Of a stretch of DNA of 64,000 nucleotides, positions 1-7,714 are shown one piece after another. Every line of letters starts with the position of its first letter. Within the stretch, counting starts at the first letter, position 1. The stretch is from Methylobacterium sp. C25 (GTDB lineage: Bacteria > Pseudomonadota > Alphaproteobacteria > Rhizobiales > Beijerinckiaceae), in the NCBI RefSeq assembly GCF_021352225.1, contig NZ_JAAUVI010000007.1, forward strand, positions 1 to 64,000, read 5' to 3'. The notes beneath the pieces are model-generated. The model did no database searches. It saw only the letters and a list, made by a program, of their open reading frames with translations, and had not been told where the DNA came from. The position numbers were made by a program, and so were the translations under genes.

Positions 1-162
1 CAGCGTCGCGCCGAGATCGGCCCGGCTCTTCGGCAGGACCACGCCGGCCGGCATGATCTGGTAGATCGACGCATCCGTGCTGTAGCGACCGCGCGTGAAC
101 GCATCGAAACGAACATCACCCTGAAGAGCCGTCGCAAGGCTATTTTTCAGATCACCATTCAT
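1..162 (-). CDS. FAD-linked oxidoreductase, N-terminal fragment (cut by window edge)
   Basis: Only the first 54 residues lie in the window; the rest runs off the left edge. The fragment contains VRFDAFTRGRYSTDASIYQI followed by PAGVVLPKSRADL. This is how the FAD-binding PCMH domain of GlcD/Dld/YdiJ-type 2-hydroxyacid dehydrogenases begins. The ATG at 162 is preceded by GGAGAG. These enzymes oxidise D-lactate, glycolate or similar 2-hydroxy acids and pass electrons to the respiratory chain. The gene follows the lactate-type permease on the same strand, which fits a 2-hydroxy acid substrate. Family assignment is fairly safe; substrate and full length cannot be read here. Confidence 0.7.
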   Translation of the reverse strand, partial: MNGDLKNSLATALQGDVRFDAFTRGRYSTDASIYQIMPAGVVLPKSRADLGATL

Positions 163-330
163 GAGGCCTCTCCAAACGCTTGCGATATCCGCTTCGATTC
201 GGTCGATCTCCGTCGATGTGCCGGCATCGGCTAGAATTGGTTCGTAGATGAATTGTAATTAGCAAGCATTCGGCAAAATCATGCCTGCAAGGCAACAGCG
301 GCAGCGTAGGGACAGCCCATCACGCTTTGC

Positions 331-352
331 CGGCCCCGCCGGAGCGGGGCCG
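331..352 (-). terminator. GC-rich hairpin after the permease gene
   Basis: A perfect 9-bp stem CGGCCCCGC/GCGGGGCCG with a CGGA tetraloop lies 12 bases past the permease stop codon. No T-run follows on the minus strand, so it is either a weak or Rho-assisted terminator, or an mRNA-stabilising hairpin between the permease and the downstream oxidoreductase gene. Confidence 0.45.
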
Positions 353-364
353 ACGTCGCTTTCG

Positions 365-2083
365 TCATTCGACGATCATCAGCGTGAACGGCCAGACATA
401 GGCCTGGAGTGTCACGAACCCACCGACTAGGCAGGCGAGAATAATGGAGTGCCAGAAGACGAACCGCAGGATCTCGCCTTCCTTTCCGCGGTAGTTGGTG
501 GCCGTGGCAGCCACGACGATCGACTGCGCGTCGATCATCTTGCCCATGACACCGCCCGAGGTATTCGCCGCTCCCATCAGGATCGGGGACAGCCCAAGTT
601 GCTGGGCAGCCGTCTTCTGGAGACCGCCGAACAGGACGTTCGAGGCCGTGTCGGACCCGGTCAGGGCGACGCCGAGCCAGCCAAGCAGAGTCCCGAAGAA
701 CGGGTAGAGCATCCCCGTCGCCGCGAAGGCCAATCCGACGGTGGCGTCGAGCCCCGAATACTTGGTCAGCGTGCCGAGCGAGAGCATGGCTGCGACCGTG
801 ATCAGCGAGTGGCGCAAGGCCCAGAGCGTCTCGCCATAGGCTCGCAGCAGCTTGAGCGGCGAGAACTTCATCAGAAGACCGACAACCAGGGCTGCGAAGA
901 AGATTCCGGTGCCCGTCATCGTAACGATGTTGAAGCTGAACACCGCCCGTTCGAGGCTCGCGGCCGGGACGACCGGAGGGACCTTCTGGATCAGCTGATC
1001 CAGGCCGGCGATCGGCCATTTCGGCGCGAAGATCGGCATCGCCCAATCCTTGAAGGTCTGGGTTCCCCATACGAAGACGAAGGCGCAGAGAATGACCCAG
1101 GGCAGCCAGGCCTGGATCAGCGATGCCCGGTCGGCGCTCGGTTTCACCAGGCTTGCCGGGGTCGCGGCGGCGCCCAACGACAGAGCGGGCTGGACTTCGA
1201 CAAGGCCTCCCTCGGCGTGCCCCCGAAGCCGAGGGCTTGTCCAGATCGTCTTCGGGCTCCAGACCCGGAGAAACGCCATCAGCGCCGTCATGGACACGAT
1301 GGCCGCGGCGACGTCGACGAGCCACGGGCCATGATAGTTGGACACCAGAAACTGGACGCCCGCGAAGGATCCGCCGCAGACCAGGATGGCCGGCCAAATC
1401 TCCAGGGTGGCGCGTCTGCCGGCGAAGGCCCAGACCAGCCAGAACGGCACGAGCAACGAGAAGAGCGGCAGTTGCCGCCCGACCATCGCTCCGAGCTTGA
1501 TCGCATCGATATCCGTATTGCCCGAGAGGTGCATGACGGAGGCCAGCGTCACGATCGGCGTGCCGAGCGCGCCGAAGGCCACCGGCGCCGTGTTCGCGAT
1601 CAGTGCCAGCCCGGAGGCCGCCAGCGGAGAGAAGCCCAGGCCGATCAGGATGGCGCCCGTCACGGCGACGGGCGTGCCGAAGCCGGCAGCGCCTTCGAAG
1701 AAGGCACCGAAGCAGAAGGCGATCAGAAGCAATTGCAGCCGTCGGTCCGGCACCAGGCCGGCGAGATGCGACTGCAATGTCTGGAAGGATCCGTTCTCCA
1801 CCGTGAGGCGGTATAGGAAGATCACGTTGAGGATGATCCACCCGATCGGGAACAGCCCGTTCAGGCCGCCCAGGAGAGCGGCTTTGCCGGCCATCTCGAC
1901 CGGCATCGTGAAGACGAGCACGGAGACCGCCATGGCCGCGGCAAGCGCGATCAGGGCGGCGAGATGGGCCTGGATGTGCCCGAAGGCGATAAGGCCGAGG
2001 AGGATGACGATCGGCAGGGCCGCGACGACTGTCGAGATCGCGCTGTTGCCAAACGGATCGTAGAGCTGGCTCCACACGGTCAT
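365..2083 (-). CDS. L-lactate/glycolate permease family transporter
   Basis: A 572-residue polytopic inner-membrane protein of the LldP/GlcA family, which are proton symporters for lactate, glycolate and related 2-hydroxy acids. The N-terminus MTVWSQLYDPFGN matches the usual W-x-x-x-YDP-x-GN opening of the family. Many hydrophobic segments follow. Family-like stretches include GAFFEGAAGFGTPVAV near residue 130 and SGGVMGKMIDAQS near the C-terminus. The ATG at 2083 has GGGAGGT just upstream; an in-frame start 81 bases earlier adds residues not expected in the family. Neighbouring nitrilase, mandelate racemase homologue and FAD oxidoreductase suggest it may import an aromatic or aliphatic 2-hydroxy acid rather than only lactate. 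The substrate is inferred. Confidence 0.85.
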   Translation of the reverse strand: MTVWSQLYDPFGNSAISTVVAALPIVILLGLIAFGHIQAHLAALIALAAAMAVSVLVFTMPVEMAGKAALLGGLNGLFPIGWIILNVIFLYRLTVENGSFQTLQSHLAGLVPDRRLQLLLIAFCFGAFFEGAAGFGTPVAVTGAILIGLGFSPLAASGLALIANTAPVAFGALGTPIVTLASVMHLSGNTDIDAIKLGAMVGRQLPLFSLLVPFWLVWAFAGRRATLEIWPAILVCGGSFAGVQFLVSNYHGPWLVDVAAAIVSMTALMAFLRVWSPKTIWTSPRLRGHAEGGLVEVQPALSLGAAATPASLVKPSADRASLIQAWLPWVILCAFVFVWGTQTFKDWAMPIFAPKWPIAGLDQLIQKVPPVVPAASLERAVFSFNIVTMTGTGIFFAALVVGLLMKFSPLKLLRAYGETLWALRHSLITVAAMLSLGTLTKYSGLDATVGLAFAATGMLYPFFGTLLGWLGVALTGSDTASNVLFGGLQKTAAQQLGLSPILMGAANTSGGVMGKMIDAQSIVVAATATNYRGKEGEILRFVFWHSIILACLVGGFVTLQAYVWPFTLMIVE

Positions 2084-2292
2084 GGCTGACCTCCCTGTTG
2101 TTCGATTGTTGTCGTTGAGGGCGGCTCCCGTTCGCCGGAGGCCGCAGGTCCGGGCCTGCTTCACCGCACCCCGCGAGGAGGGCTTGGCCGAGGCCGGATG
2201 GCGTCCGGACGGCGCATCGATGTGGAAGGTCGGATCTCGCTCCGCGGTGGCTCACGCGGAGTCGGGGCGGATGGCGGCCGCCCCGTTTGCCG

Positions 2293-2315
2293 CGATCGTG
2301 ATGGCGTCACGATCG
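2293..2315 (-). terminator. 9-bp hairpin after nitrilase gene
   Basis: A perfect inverted repeat CGATCGTGA/TCACGATCG with loop TGGCG lies about 20 bases past the nitrilase stop codon. No T-tract follows on the minus strand. It sits in the 250-bp gap before the permease gene, so it may be a processing or attenuation point within the cluster or an operator for the permease. Confidence 0.4.
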
Positions 2316-2334
2316 GGCCGGCATGCGCACCCCG

Positions 2335-3372
2335 TCAGCGCGCCTCTTCGGCGGCGAGCGAGGCCTGGAGGTCGCCCTCGAAATCCGGTGGCGACAGGTC
2401 GTTGACGAACTCGGCGGCTGCGTTCGCGCGGCGGTTCACCTTGAACTCGAAGACATCGAACCTGTTGTAGTAACCCACCACGTCCTGGAACTGCTTCGGC
2501 ACCACGCATTGCGCCAAGTCGATATCCGCGTAAGCGATGCCCTCTTCCTCCTTGAGGACCTCGCTGATCGGAGCGCCGCCGGGGCCGAAGATCAGGGAGA
2601 CGCTCTTCGAGGCCTCTTCCAGCAATTGGCGCGCGCGGGAATTGTCGCGGCTGATCAGGTCGATGGCATCCGGCGGCAGGAAGCCGGAGGCGACTATGTT
2701 GAACAGCTTGCCTTCGAAGGCGTGAGCGCCCGCGCGCAGCCGGATTGCGGCCTCGAGGTCGTAGGCGGCCTCGCCCGGCGGATGGGTCGGCCAGCGCGGT
2801 GAGAACGAGGAGATGTGGACGTTCTCGCCCTGTGCGAGCAGCGCGAAACGCGCCAGGCCGTTCGTGTTCTCGCCGCAGACGAGCGCACCGATGCGGCCGA
2901 CACGGGTATCGACCACGCGCAGGCCGCTCCCGTCGCCATTCGCCCAGGTCAGCTTCTCCCAGTAGGTCGGCACGAGCTTGCGGTGAACGTTGAGCAGCGA
3001 GCCGTCGTCACCGATCAGGACGTTGGTGTCCCAGACGCAGCCGTCGCTGATCGGCGAGGCTTCGTTGATGCCGATGGAGACGAAGACGCCGTGCTTCCTC
3101 GCCGTGGAGCGCAGGCGCGCGATCTCGGGACCGTCGATCAACACCGAGGAACCGGCGAGCTTGCAGAAGAACTCGTGGGTGTCGACCGGCGCCCAGACGC
3201 CGGACCAGACGGGGAACGAGGCGATATAGGCTTCCGGGAAGGCGATGAGTTCGGCGCCCTTGCGTGCGGCCTCGGCGATCCAGGCGCAGGCCTTGTCGAC
3301 CGTGGCATCCGCATCGAAGTAGACCGGCGCGGCATGGCAGGCCGCCGCCTTGAAGCGGGGGTAGGACTTCAT
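2335..3372 (-). CDS. Nitrilase-superfamily carbon-nitrogen hydrolase
   Basis: A 345-residue member of the nitrilase/cyanide hydratase branch, which convert R-CN to the carboxylic acid and ammonia. The Glu-Lys-Cys triad is visible: E47 in FPEAYIASFP, K132 in HRKLVPTYWEK and C166 in GALVCGENTN. The motif SSFSPRWPTHPPG after the cysteine and the 345-aa length fit true nitrilases better than short amidases or beta-ureidopropionase. A strong GAGGAGA Shine-Dalgarno precedes the ATG. It is 45 bp downstream of the mandelate racemase homologue and co-directional. A reasonable inference is hydrolysis of a 2-hydroxynitrile (cyanohydrin) to the 2-hydroxy acid handled by its neighbours. Substrate is not proven. 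Confidence 0.88.
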   Translation of the reverse strand: MKSYPRFKAAACHAAPVYFDADATVDKACAWIAEAARKGAELIAFPEAYIASFPVWSGVWAPVDTHEFFCKLAGSSVLIDGPEIARLRSTARKHGVFVSIGINEASPISDGCVWDTNVLIGDDGSLLNVHRKLVPTYWEKLTWANGDGSGLRVVDTRVGRIGALVCGENTNGLARFALLAQGENVHISSFSPRWPTHPPGEAAYDLEAAIRLRAGAHAFEGKLFNIVASGFLPPDAIDLISRDNSRARQLLEEASKSVSLIFGPGGAPISEVLKEEEGIAYADIDLAQCVVPKQFQDVVGYYNRFDVFEFKVNRRANAAAEFVNDLSPPDFEGDLQASLAAEEAR

Positions 3373-3417
3373 CGGACCATCTCCTCGGATCGTTTTTTGG
3401 CGTGGTGGTGGGCCGTG

Positions 3418-4542
3418 TCAGGCCGCGAAATCGGCGATTGCCGCCTCGTCCCAGCTGATCCCGAGACCCGGCTCGTCGCCCGGCCGCACATGCCCGTCAT
3501 GGACCGGCAGGGTCCTGGCCAGGATCGGATCTGCGAGGCCGAAATATTCGACGAGGTGCGCCGTCGGCGTCGCGCACATCAGATGCGCGCTCGCTTCCTG
3601 GAAGAAGTGGTTGCTGACGGGGACGCCGTGCGCATGACACAGGGCGCTGGCGCCGAGCCATCCGGTGACGCCGCCGACCTTCACCAGGTCGGGCATCATG
3701 AGGTCGGAGGCGTGGAGCTCGATGGACTCGCGGACGTCGCGCGGCCCCCAGAGGTTCTCGCCGGTCTGGATCGCGGTTGCGGTCTTGGCCGTGATCCGCG
3801 CGTGCCCCCGCATGTCGTCGTAGCGTGTCGGCTCCTCGATCCAGCCGAGGCCCTCGTCGTCGAGGGCGCGGCAGCGCCGCAGCGCCTCCGGGACCGTGAG
3901 CGACTGGTTGTAATCGACGAGGAGGTCGACGGCGCCGAGCGCGTGCTTGACCGCCCGAACGACGGCAACGTCCTCCGCCAGGGTGGGGTAGCCGATCTTG
4001 ATTTTGACGGCGGTGAAGCCCTGCTCCGCAGCGCTGGCGGCGAGCCGCACCGACTCGTCCTGGCCGTCCATTCCGAAGCTCGCATAGGCACGCAGAGGCT
4101 TCGCGGTCGCTCCGAGCAACCGGTAGAGCGGCCGATCGAGGATCTTCGCGTGGGCATCCCACAGGGCGACGTCGATGGCCGCCAGGGCCATGTCGAGAAG
4201 CCCACGGGTCCCGAGGAGCACGAAGCGCGACCGCAAGCTCTCCATGATCTGGACTGGCTCGAGCTCCGCACCTTCGAGAAGCGGCAGCAGATTGCGCAGC
4301 AGCTCGGTCAGGCCGGGCAGCGCCAACGGCGTGTAGGCGAAGGCATAGCCGTGCCCGACGTCACCGCCATCCGTCTCGATATCGACGAGAACCAGCGGCG
4401 CGCTCGTCATCGTGCCTGTCGCCGTACGGAGCGGCGAGGAGAGGGGAGCCTTCACCGCGCGGACGCGCGACCTTCGGATCCGGCTGCCATGCGCCAAAGA
4501 CTCCGGTTCTGGGGACGGCTGCAGCGACGAAGCTGGGCTCAT
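3418..4542 (-). CDS. Mandelate racemase/enolase-superfamily protein, closely mandelate racemase-like
   Basis: A 374-residue enolase-superfamily enzyme. All residues used by mandelate racemase can be aligned: K180-x-K182 (VKIKIGYP), metal ligands D210 (LLVDYNQSL), E236 (WIEEP) and E262 (QTGENLWG), general base H312 (VSNHFFQEAS) and E332 (TPTAHLVEYFG). The stretches VDYNQSL, KVGGVTGW, ASAHL and ATPTAHL are as in the Pseudomonas mandelate pathway enzyme. It probably interconverts enantiomers of a 2-hydroxy acid. About 25 extra residues at the N-terminus are low complexity, but the ATG has GAGGAT upstream. It starts 10 bp after the GlcG-like gene, so the two are probably coupled. Dehydratases share this fold, so racemase activity is likely but not certain. 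Confidence 0.85.
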   Translation of the reverse strand: MSPASSLQPSPEPESLAHGSRIRRSRVRAVKAPLSSPLRTATGTMTSAPLVLVDIETDGGDVGHGYAFAYTPLALPGLTELLRNLLPLLEGAELEPVQIMESLRSRFVLLGTRGLLDMALAAIDVALWDAHAKILDRPLYRLLGATAKPLRAYASFGMDGQDESVRLAASAAEQGFTAVKIKIGYPTLAEDVAVVRAVKHALGAVDLLVDYNQSLTVPEALRRCRALDDEGLGWIEEPTRYDDMRGHARITAKTATAIQTGENLWGPRDVRESIELHASDLMMPDLVKVGGVTGWLGASALCHAHGVPVSNHFFQEASAHLMCATPTAHLVEYFGLADPILARTLPVHDGHVRPGDEPGLGISWDEAAIADFAA

Positions 4543-4552
4543 CGTTCGATCC

Positions 4553-5038
4553 TCACGGTACGAGGGCGGCGATGCCGGCCTTGGCGATCACCTCGTCATG
4601 GTCGGGCGTGTCGGCGGACACGCCGATCGCACCGACGATCCGACCGTTGACGCTGATCGGAAGCCCTCCGCGCATCAGCACGAAGCCGCGGGCCGACAGG
4701 GCTGCAGGACGTTGTCCGTTGATCGCATCCTCGAGAGCGCCGCTCGGCCTCCGAAACAAGGCCGCCGTGCGCGCCTTGCCGGGCGCGAGTTCGACGCCCG
4801 CCGGCACGGCGGCGTCATCCATTCGTTCCAGAACAATCGGCAGGCCGCTGCTATCGACAACGGCGATGACGCAGGGCCAGTGCTCGGCCTGCGCCTTGGC
4901 CTGAGCGGCCTTCAGGACCACGCGGGCCGCTTCGAGGGTCAGCACCGGCTGGACCGGCAGCGTCTGAGCCAGGGCGCCTCCGACGCTACATGTCCCGACG
5001 AGAACGGAGGCCACGCAAGTCCGAAGCAATCGAAGCAC
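4553..5038 (-). CDS. GlcG/HbpS-like heme-degrading domain protein, exported
   Basis: A 161-residue protein of the GlcG/HbpS (PF03928-type) family, with a Sec signal peptide ending near ALA-Q at residue 24. Conserved features are the ALAVVD-like segment CVIAVVDSSGLPIVLERMD, the helix with KARTAALFRRPSG, and the C-terminal GGLPISVNGRIVGAIGVSADTPDHDEVIAKAGI. Family members accompany glycolate, propanediol and lactate oxidation genes and some bind heme; their role is often unclear. It is the first gene of the minus-strand cluster and lies directly downstream of the 19-bp palindrome at 5116, so expression of the cluster probably starts here. Confidence 0.8.
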   Translation of the reverse strand: MLRLLRTCVASVLVGTCSVGGALAQTLPVQPVLTLEAARVVLKAAQAKAQAEHWPCVIAVVDSSGLPIVLERMDDAAVPAGVELAPGKARTAALFRRPSGALEDAINGQRPAALSARGFVLMRGGLPISVNGRIVGAIGVSADTPDHDEVIAKAGIAALVP

Positions 5039-5115
5039 GGGTCATCTCCGTTTGAGACCGTGCTCTATTTCTGAAGCGCCCGTCTTCCGATGTCATTGCC
5101 GGCTCCGTTCGATTT

Positions 5116-5134
5116 AATTAGTCGCAGACTAATT
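5116..5134. promoter_or_regulatory. 19-bp palindromic operator candidate upstream of the 2-hydroxy acid cluster
   Basis: AATTAGTC-GCA-GACTAATT is a perfect 8-bp inverted repeat with a 3-bp spacer, AT-rich in a GC-rich genome. It lies 78 bp upstream of the first gene of the cluster. The rest of the 5039-5354 gap shows no gene. The geometry is that of a dimeric GntR, TetR or MarR-type regulator site; no regulator gene stands next to it, so the regulator lies elsewhere. Confidence 0.6.
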
Positions 5135-5354
5135 CTCGCGGAGGCCGGTACGGCTATTGTAGCTCACCGTGCGCCGTCGGAATCGGCAACTCAGACTGTG
5201 CAGTTCGTCAACACGACATCGACCGGACTTCCCGAATACCGATGCGTTATGGCGAGGGCGCCACGGGCCCTGCCGGTCCTACGACGGCCCGGCCCTATGG
5301 CTTTCCGTATCGCCATCCATGCCGAGGCCGCCGGTCGGCGATCGAAAACGAAAT

Positions 5355-6524
5355 CTAGCGCGTCGACGTGGCGGACTGCGTCTCGATCCACTTCATGAAC
5401 TCACCAACATGGCCCGCCCAGAGCGCGGGATGGGCCATCGTGAGATGACCGAACGAGTCAGGCGACCCCTTCTGTACGACTGAACGCCCGTTTGCGACCT
5501 TCTTCATGGACTGTTGCAGGATCTGCAGACGGTCTGGGTTGAACTCGTCGTCGTCGAAGTTCAGGGCGAAAACCTTTGTCTTGACCTCACTGAGCTTCGG
5601 CTCCGGGTTGTAGTCTTGCGACGACTCGAGCGAGTAGAGAATGTCGTTCGGGTCGGAGGACGGTCCCGGCTTGCTGATCGCTTCGATAAAGGCGTCCGCT
5701 GATTTCACATCCGGAATCGCTTTCTGGAAGCGAGGAACGCCGTCGATCATCAACCTGATGAACTGCTGAGCCTGAACGTATCCTCTGGTGGTGGTCGCAT
5801 AGCCGTTGCTCTGCCACTCGGGATCGTTGCGGATGATCGCAGCGGCCATGCGCCGCCAAAGAAGATTCCGGCCGGAAATCGGTACCGGGAACGCGACGAC
5901 CGGCATGATCGCGCTGACCTGATCCGGATACGCCTCGGCCCATTGCCAAGCGTTCATTCCGCCCATCGACATGCCAAGAATGGCACGGAGTCGTTTGATC
6001 CCCAGAGTTTCGGTGACAAGTTTATGCTGTAGATCAACGATGTCGGTGTAGCCGTAGCGCGGAAACTTGTTTCTTAGGCCGTCGCTAGGCTTTGTCGACT
6101 GCCCGTGACCGAGGTTGTCCGGTACGATGAGATAATACTTGCTTGCGTCGAGAGGCTTGCCATCGGCAAACAGGGACTGCTTGTACTCTGGGGTCAAGAC
6201 CGATGCGCCACTGTTTCCTGTCCAATGGAGAACCATAATCGCGTTGTCGATATTACCCGTTGCATCGCGATGAGGATTGCCAAGTGTCGCGAAGTGGAGA
6301 CGCAGCCTTTCGATCGTCTCGCCGCTCCGCAGTCGGTAATTATCATAGATCGCGTCGGATTCCTTTTGCTGGAGCAAGTTTGATACTTGCTTCTTGCTTG
6401 TTTCCTGCGCAGCGCTCGGCGCAAGACAGCTTGATAGAACGACAAGCGCCGCGGCGGCTTTGAAACTCAGTGCGCTTGGCCTCTGCAGAGACTGTGCGGC
6501 CTTCAGAACGGCGGTTATCGGCAT
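5355..6524 (-). CDS. Exported alpha/beta hydrolase, MetX-like
   Basis: A 389-residue alpha/beta hydrolase resembling the homoserine O-acetyltransferase (MetX) branch. The nucleophile elbow GMSMGG has S186; the likely acid is in NFDDDEFNPD and the histidine in DSFGHLTMAHPALW. The N-terminus is a signal peptide; LSSC before APSAAQE could be a lipobox, so it may be an outer-membrane or periplasmic lipoprotein. An export signal makes a role in methionine synthesis unlikely, so it is better called a hydrolase of unknown substrate. The ATG at 6524 has GGGAG upstream; a start 42 bases earlier would spoil the signal peptide. It is divergent from the TetR gene at 6637 and shares its operators. Confidence 0.75.
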   Translation of the reverse strand: MPITAVLKAAQSLQRPSALSFKAAAALVVLSSCLAPSAAQETSKKQVSNLLQQKESDAIYDNYRLRSGETIERLRLHFATLGNPHRDATGNIDNAIMVLHWTGNSGASVLTPEYKQSLFADGKPLDASKYYLIVPDNLGHGQSTKPSDGLRNKFPRYGYTDIVDLQHKLVTETLGIKRLRAILGMSMGGMNAWQWAEAYPDQVSAIMPVVAFPVPISGRNLLWRRMAAAIIRNDPEWQSNGYATTTRGYVQAQQFIRLMIDGVPRFQKAIPDVKSADAFIEAISKPGPSSDPNDILYSLESSQDYNPEPKLSEVKTKVFALNFDDDEFNPDRLQILQQSMKKVANGRSVVQKGSPDSFGHLTMAHPALWAGHVGEFMKWIETQSATSTR

Positions 6525-6574
6525 CGGATCGCGCTCCCAATCGGGCCCTACTGCCAACCTCAGCATTGGACAAC

Positions 6575-6616
6575 GATTGCGACCGCAATTATAGTTTTTT
6601 GATTACGATCGCAATC
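6575..6616. promoter_or_regulatory. Two 16-bp TetR-type operators in a divergent promoter
   Basis: Two near-identical palindromes occur 26 bp apart centre to centre: GATTGCGACCGCAATT (6575-6590) and GATTACGATCGCAATC (6601-6616). Both approach the perfect palindrome GATTGCGATCGCAATC. They fill the space between the exported hydrolase (minus) and the TetR gene (plus), so the regulator probably controls both its own gene and the hydrolase. An A/T-rich stretch between them could hold the -10 regions. Confidence 0.75.
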
Positions 6617-6636
6617 AAAAATCCGAGGGAGCGGCG

Positions 6637-7212
6637 ATGGCGCGGGTCAGCAAGGAGCAAACGCAACAGAACCGCGAGCTTCTGCTCGACGCGGCGGGCC
6701 GCCTGTTCCGCGAGCATGGTATCGACGGGATCGGCGTTGCGGATCTCAGCAAGGCCGCCGGCATGACACACGGCGCGCTCTATTCGCGCTTCGGTTCGAA
6801 GGACTCGTTGGCCGCGGAGGCCTTTGCTCACGGACACGAGCAAAGCGAGAGTCGGATGGACGATGAGATCGGCAGCAGGCCGAGCCTGGAACAGATCATT
6901 GCATTCTACGTGTCACCTCGACAGCGCGACAATCTCGCAAACTGCTGCCCAATGCTCGCATCCGCCAGCGAAGCGACGAGGCAGTCGGATGCTTTGAGGA
7001 CTGAGTTCGCGACCGCGTATCGCCGTCTCAGCAATAAGATCGAAGCCGCTATCGACGTGCCGACCGAGGAAACTCAGAAAAGCCGGCTCATTGCAGCAGC
7101 CATGATCGGTATCGTCGCGGTTGCCAGAGCCCTGAGTTCGGTCGATCCGCAGGGTTCGGATGACTTGCTCTCGAGCGCGCCGTCGATCCTGTCAGGTATC
7201 GCTGCGCCTTGA
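6637..7212 (+). CDS. TetR/AcrR family transcriptional regulator
   Basis: A 191-residue repressor-type protein. The N-terminal helix-turn-helix is clear: NRELLLDAAGRLFREHGIDG, then VADLSKAAGMTHGALYSRFG and SKDSLAAEAF at residues 11-60. The ligand-binding half includes NCCPMLASASEATRQSD, similar to the GCP-x-x-x-L motif of the YxaF-like C-terminal family. GAGGGAG precedes the ATG. Placement next to two matching palindromes supports autoregulation and control of the divergent hydrolase. The ligand is unknown. Confidence 0.88.
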   Translation: MARVSKEQTQQNRELLLDAAGRLFREHGIDGIGVADLSKAAGMTHGALYSRFGSKDSLAAEAFAHGHEQSESRMDDEIGSRPSLEQIIAFYVSPRQRDNLANCCPMLASASEATRQSDALRTEFATAYRRLSNKIEAAIDVPTEETQKSRLIAAAMIGIVAVARALSSVDPQGSDDLLSSAPSILSGIAAP

Positions 7213-7283
7213 GCCGACCAGCCTGACTTACGACGTGAAGTTTGCAGCGTCGGCCGCAGCAGGCTACAACCCGGCGCCCAGAC

Positions 7284-7376
7284 AAAAAAGGCCACTCCCG
7301 AAGGAGCGGCCCGAAGTCTAGGGAGGAAACGCCCAAGAAGGGCTGCAAAATCGCGACGCCATCGCGATCTCACGCA
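7284..7376 (-). ncRNA. Small RNA with alpha-r8 (MmgR-like) core, about 93 nt
   Basis: On the minus strand a perfect -10 box TATAAT (7383-7388) is followed by a compact transcript. It has hairpin ATCGCGA/TCGCGAT (7350-7368), a short GCCC/GGGC hairpin (7331-7343), a single-stranded UUUCCUCCCU (7320-7329), and a Rho-independent terminator whose stem is GGCCGCTCC/GGAGTGGCC with loop TTCG (7290-7311) ending in six T. To my knowledge UUUCCUCCCU is the conserved unpaired 10-mer of the rhizobial alpha-r8 sRNA family (MmgR, which limits polyhydroxybutyrate storage). It is an anti-Shine-Dalgarno sequence and would pair with GGGAGGA leaders. No open reading frame fits. The rest of the 7213-7714 gap shows nothing else. 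Confidence 0.75.
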
Positions 7377-7714
7377 TCAGAAATTATATGCTGCACCGCA
7401 CAATGCAAGTCGCACGCCCTATGCGCGCGGCGCATGAAGCTGCGCCGGTATGCCTCGCGGCTTCGCCGTCTTCCTCGGAACGCTAGCCGCCGGCATCGGA
7501 TTCGGGCTCAATCTTAGGGGCAATGATCGCAAGCCGAGTGCAGCCTGAGGTCAAGCAAGGAGCCAATCGGCGGGTGATCAAGCAGACTTGATCGACACGG
7601 GCGAGCCGGCTGCGTTTTTTGAATACATTTTCCTTGTGCTCGCCGGCGCGTGTCGCCGATGCTCCGAAAATGCGCATCGCTTCGCCGAAAAGCGAGCGCA
7701 TCGGAGGATGAGCC

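Noticed and set aside
2815..4650. 611-aa plus-strand open frame over the nitrilase and racemase genes
   Set aside because: No recognisable motif; the minus strand encodes two enzymes with intact active sites here.
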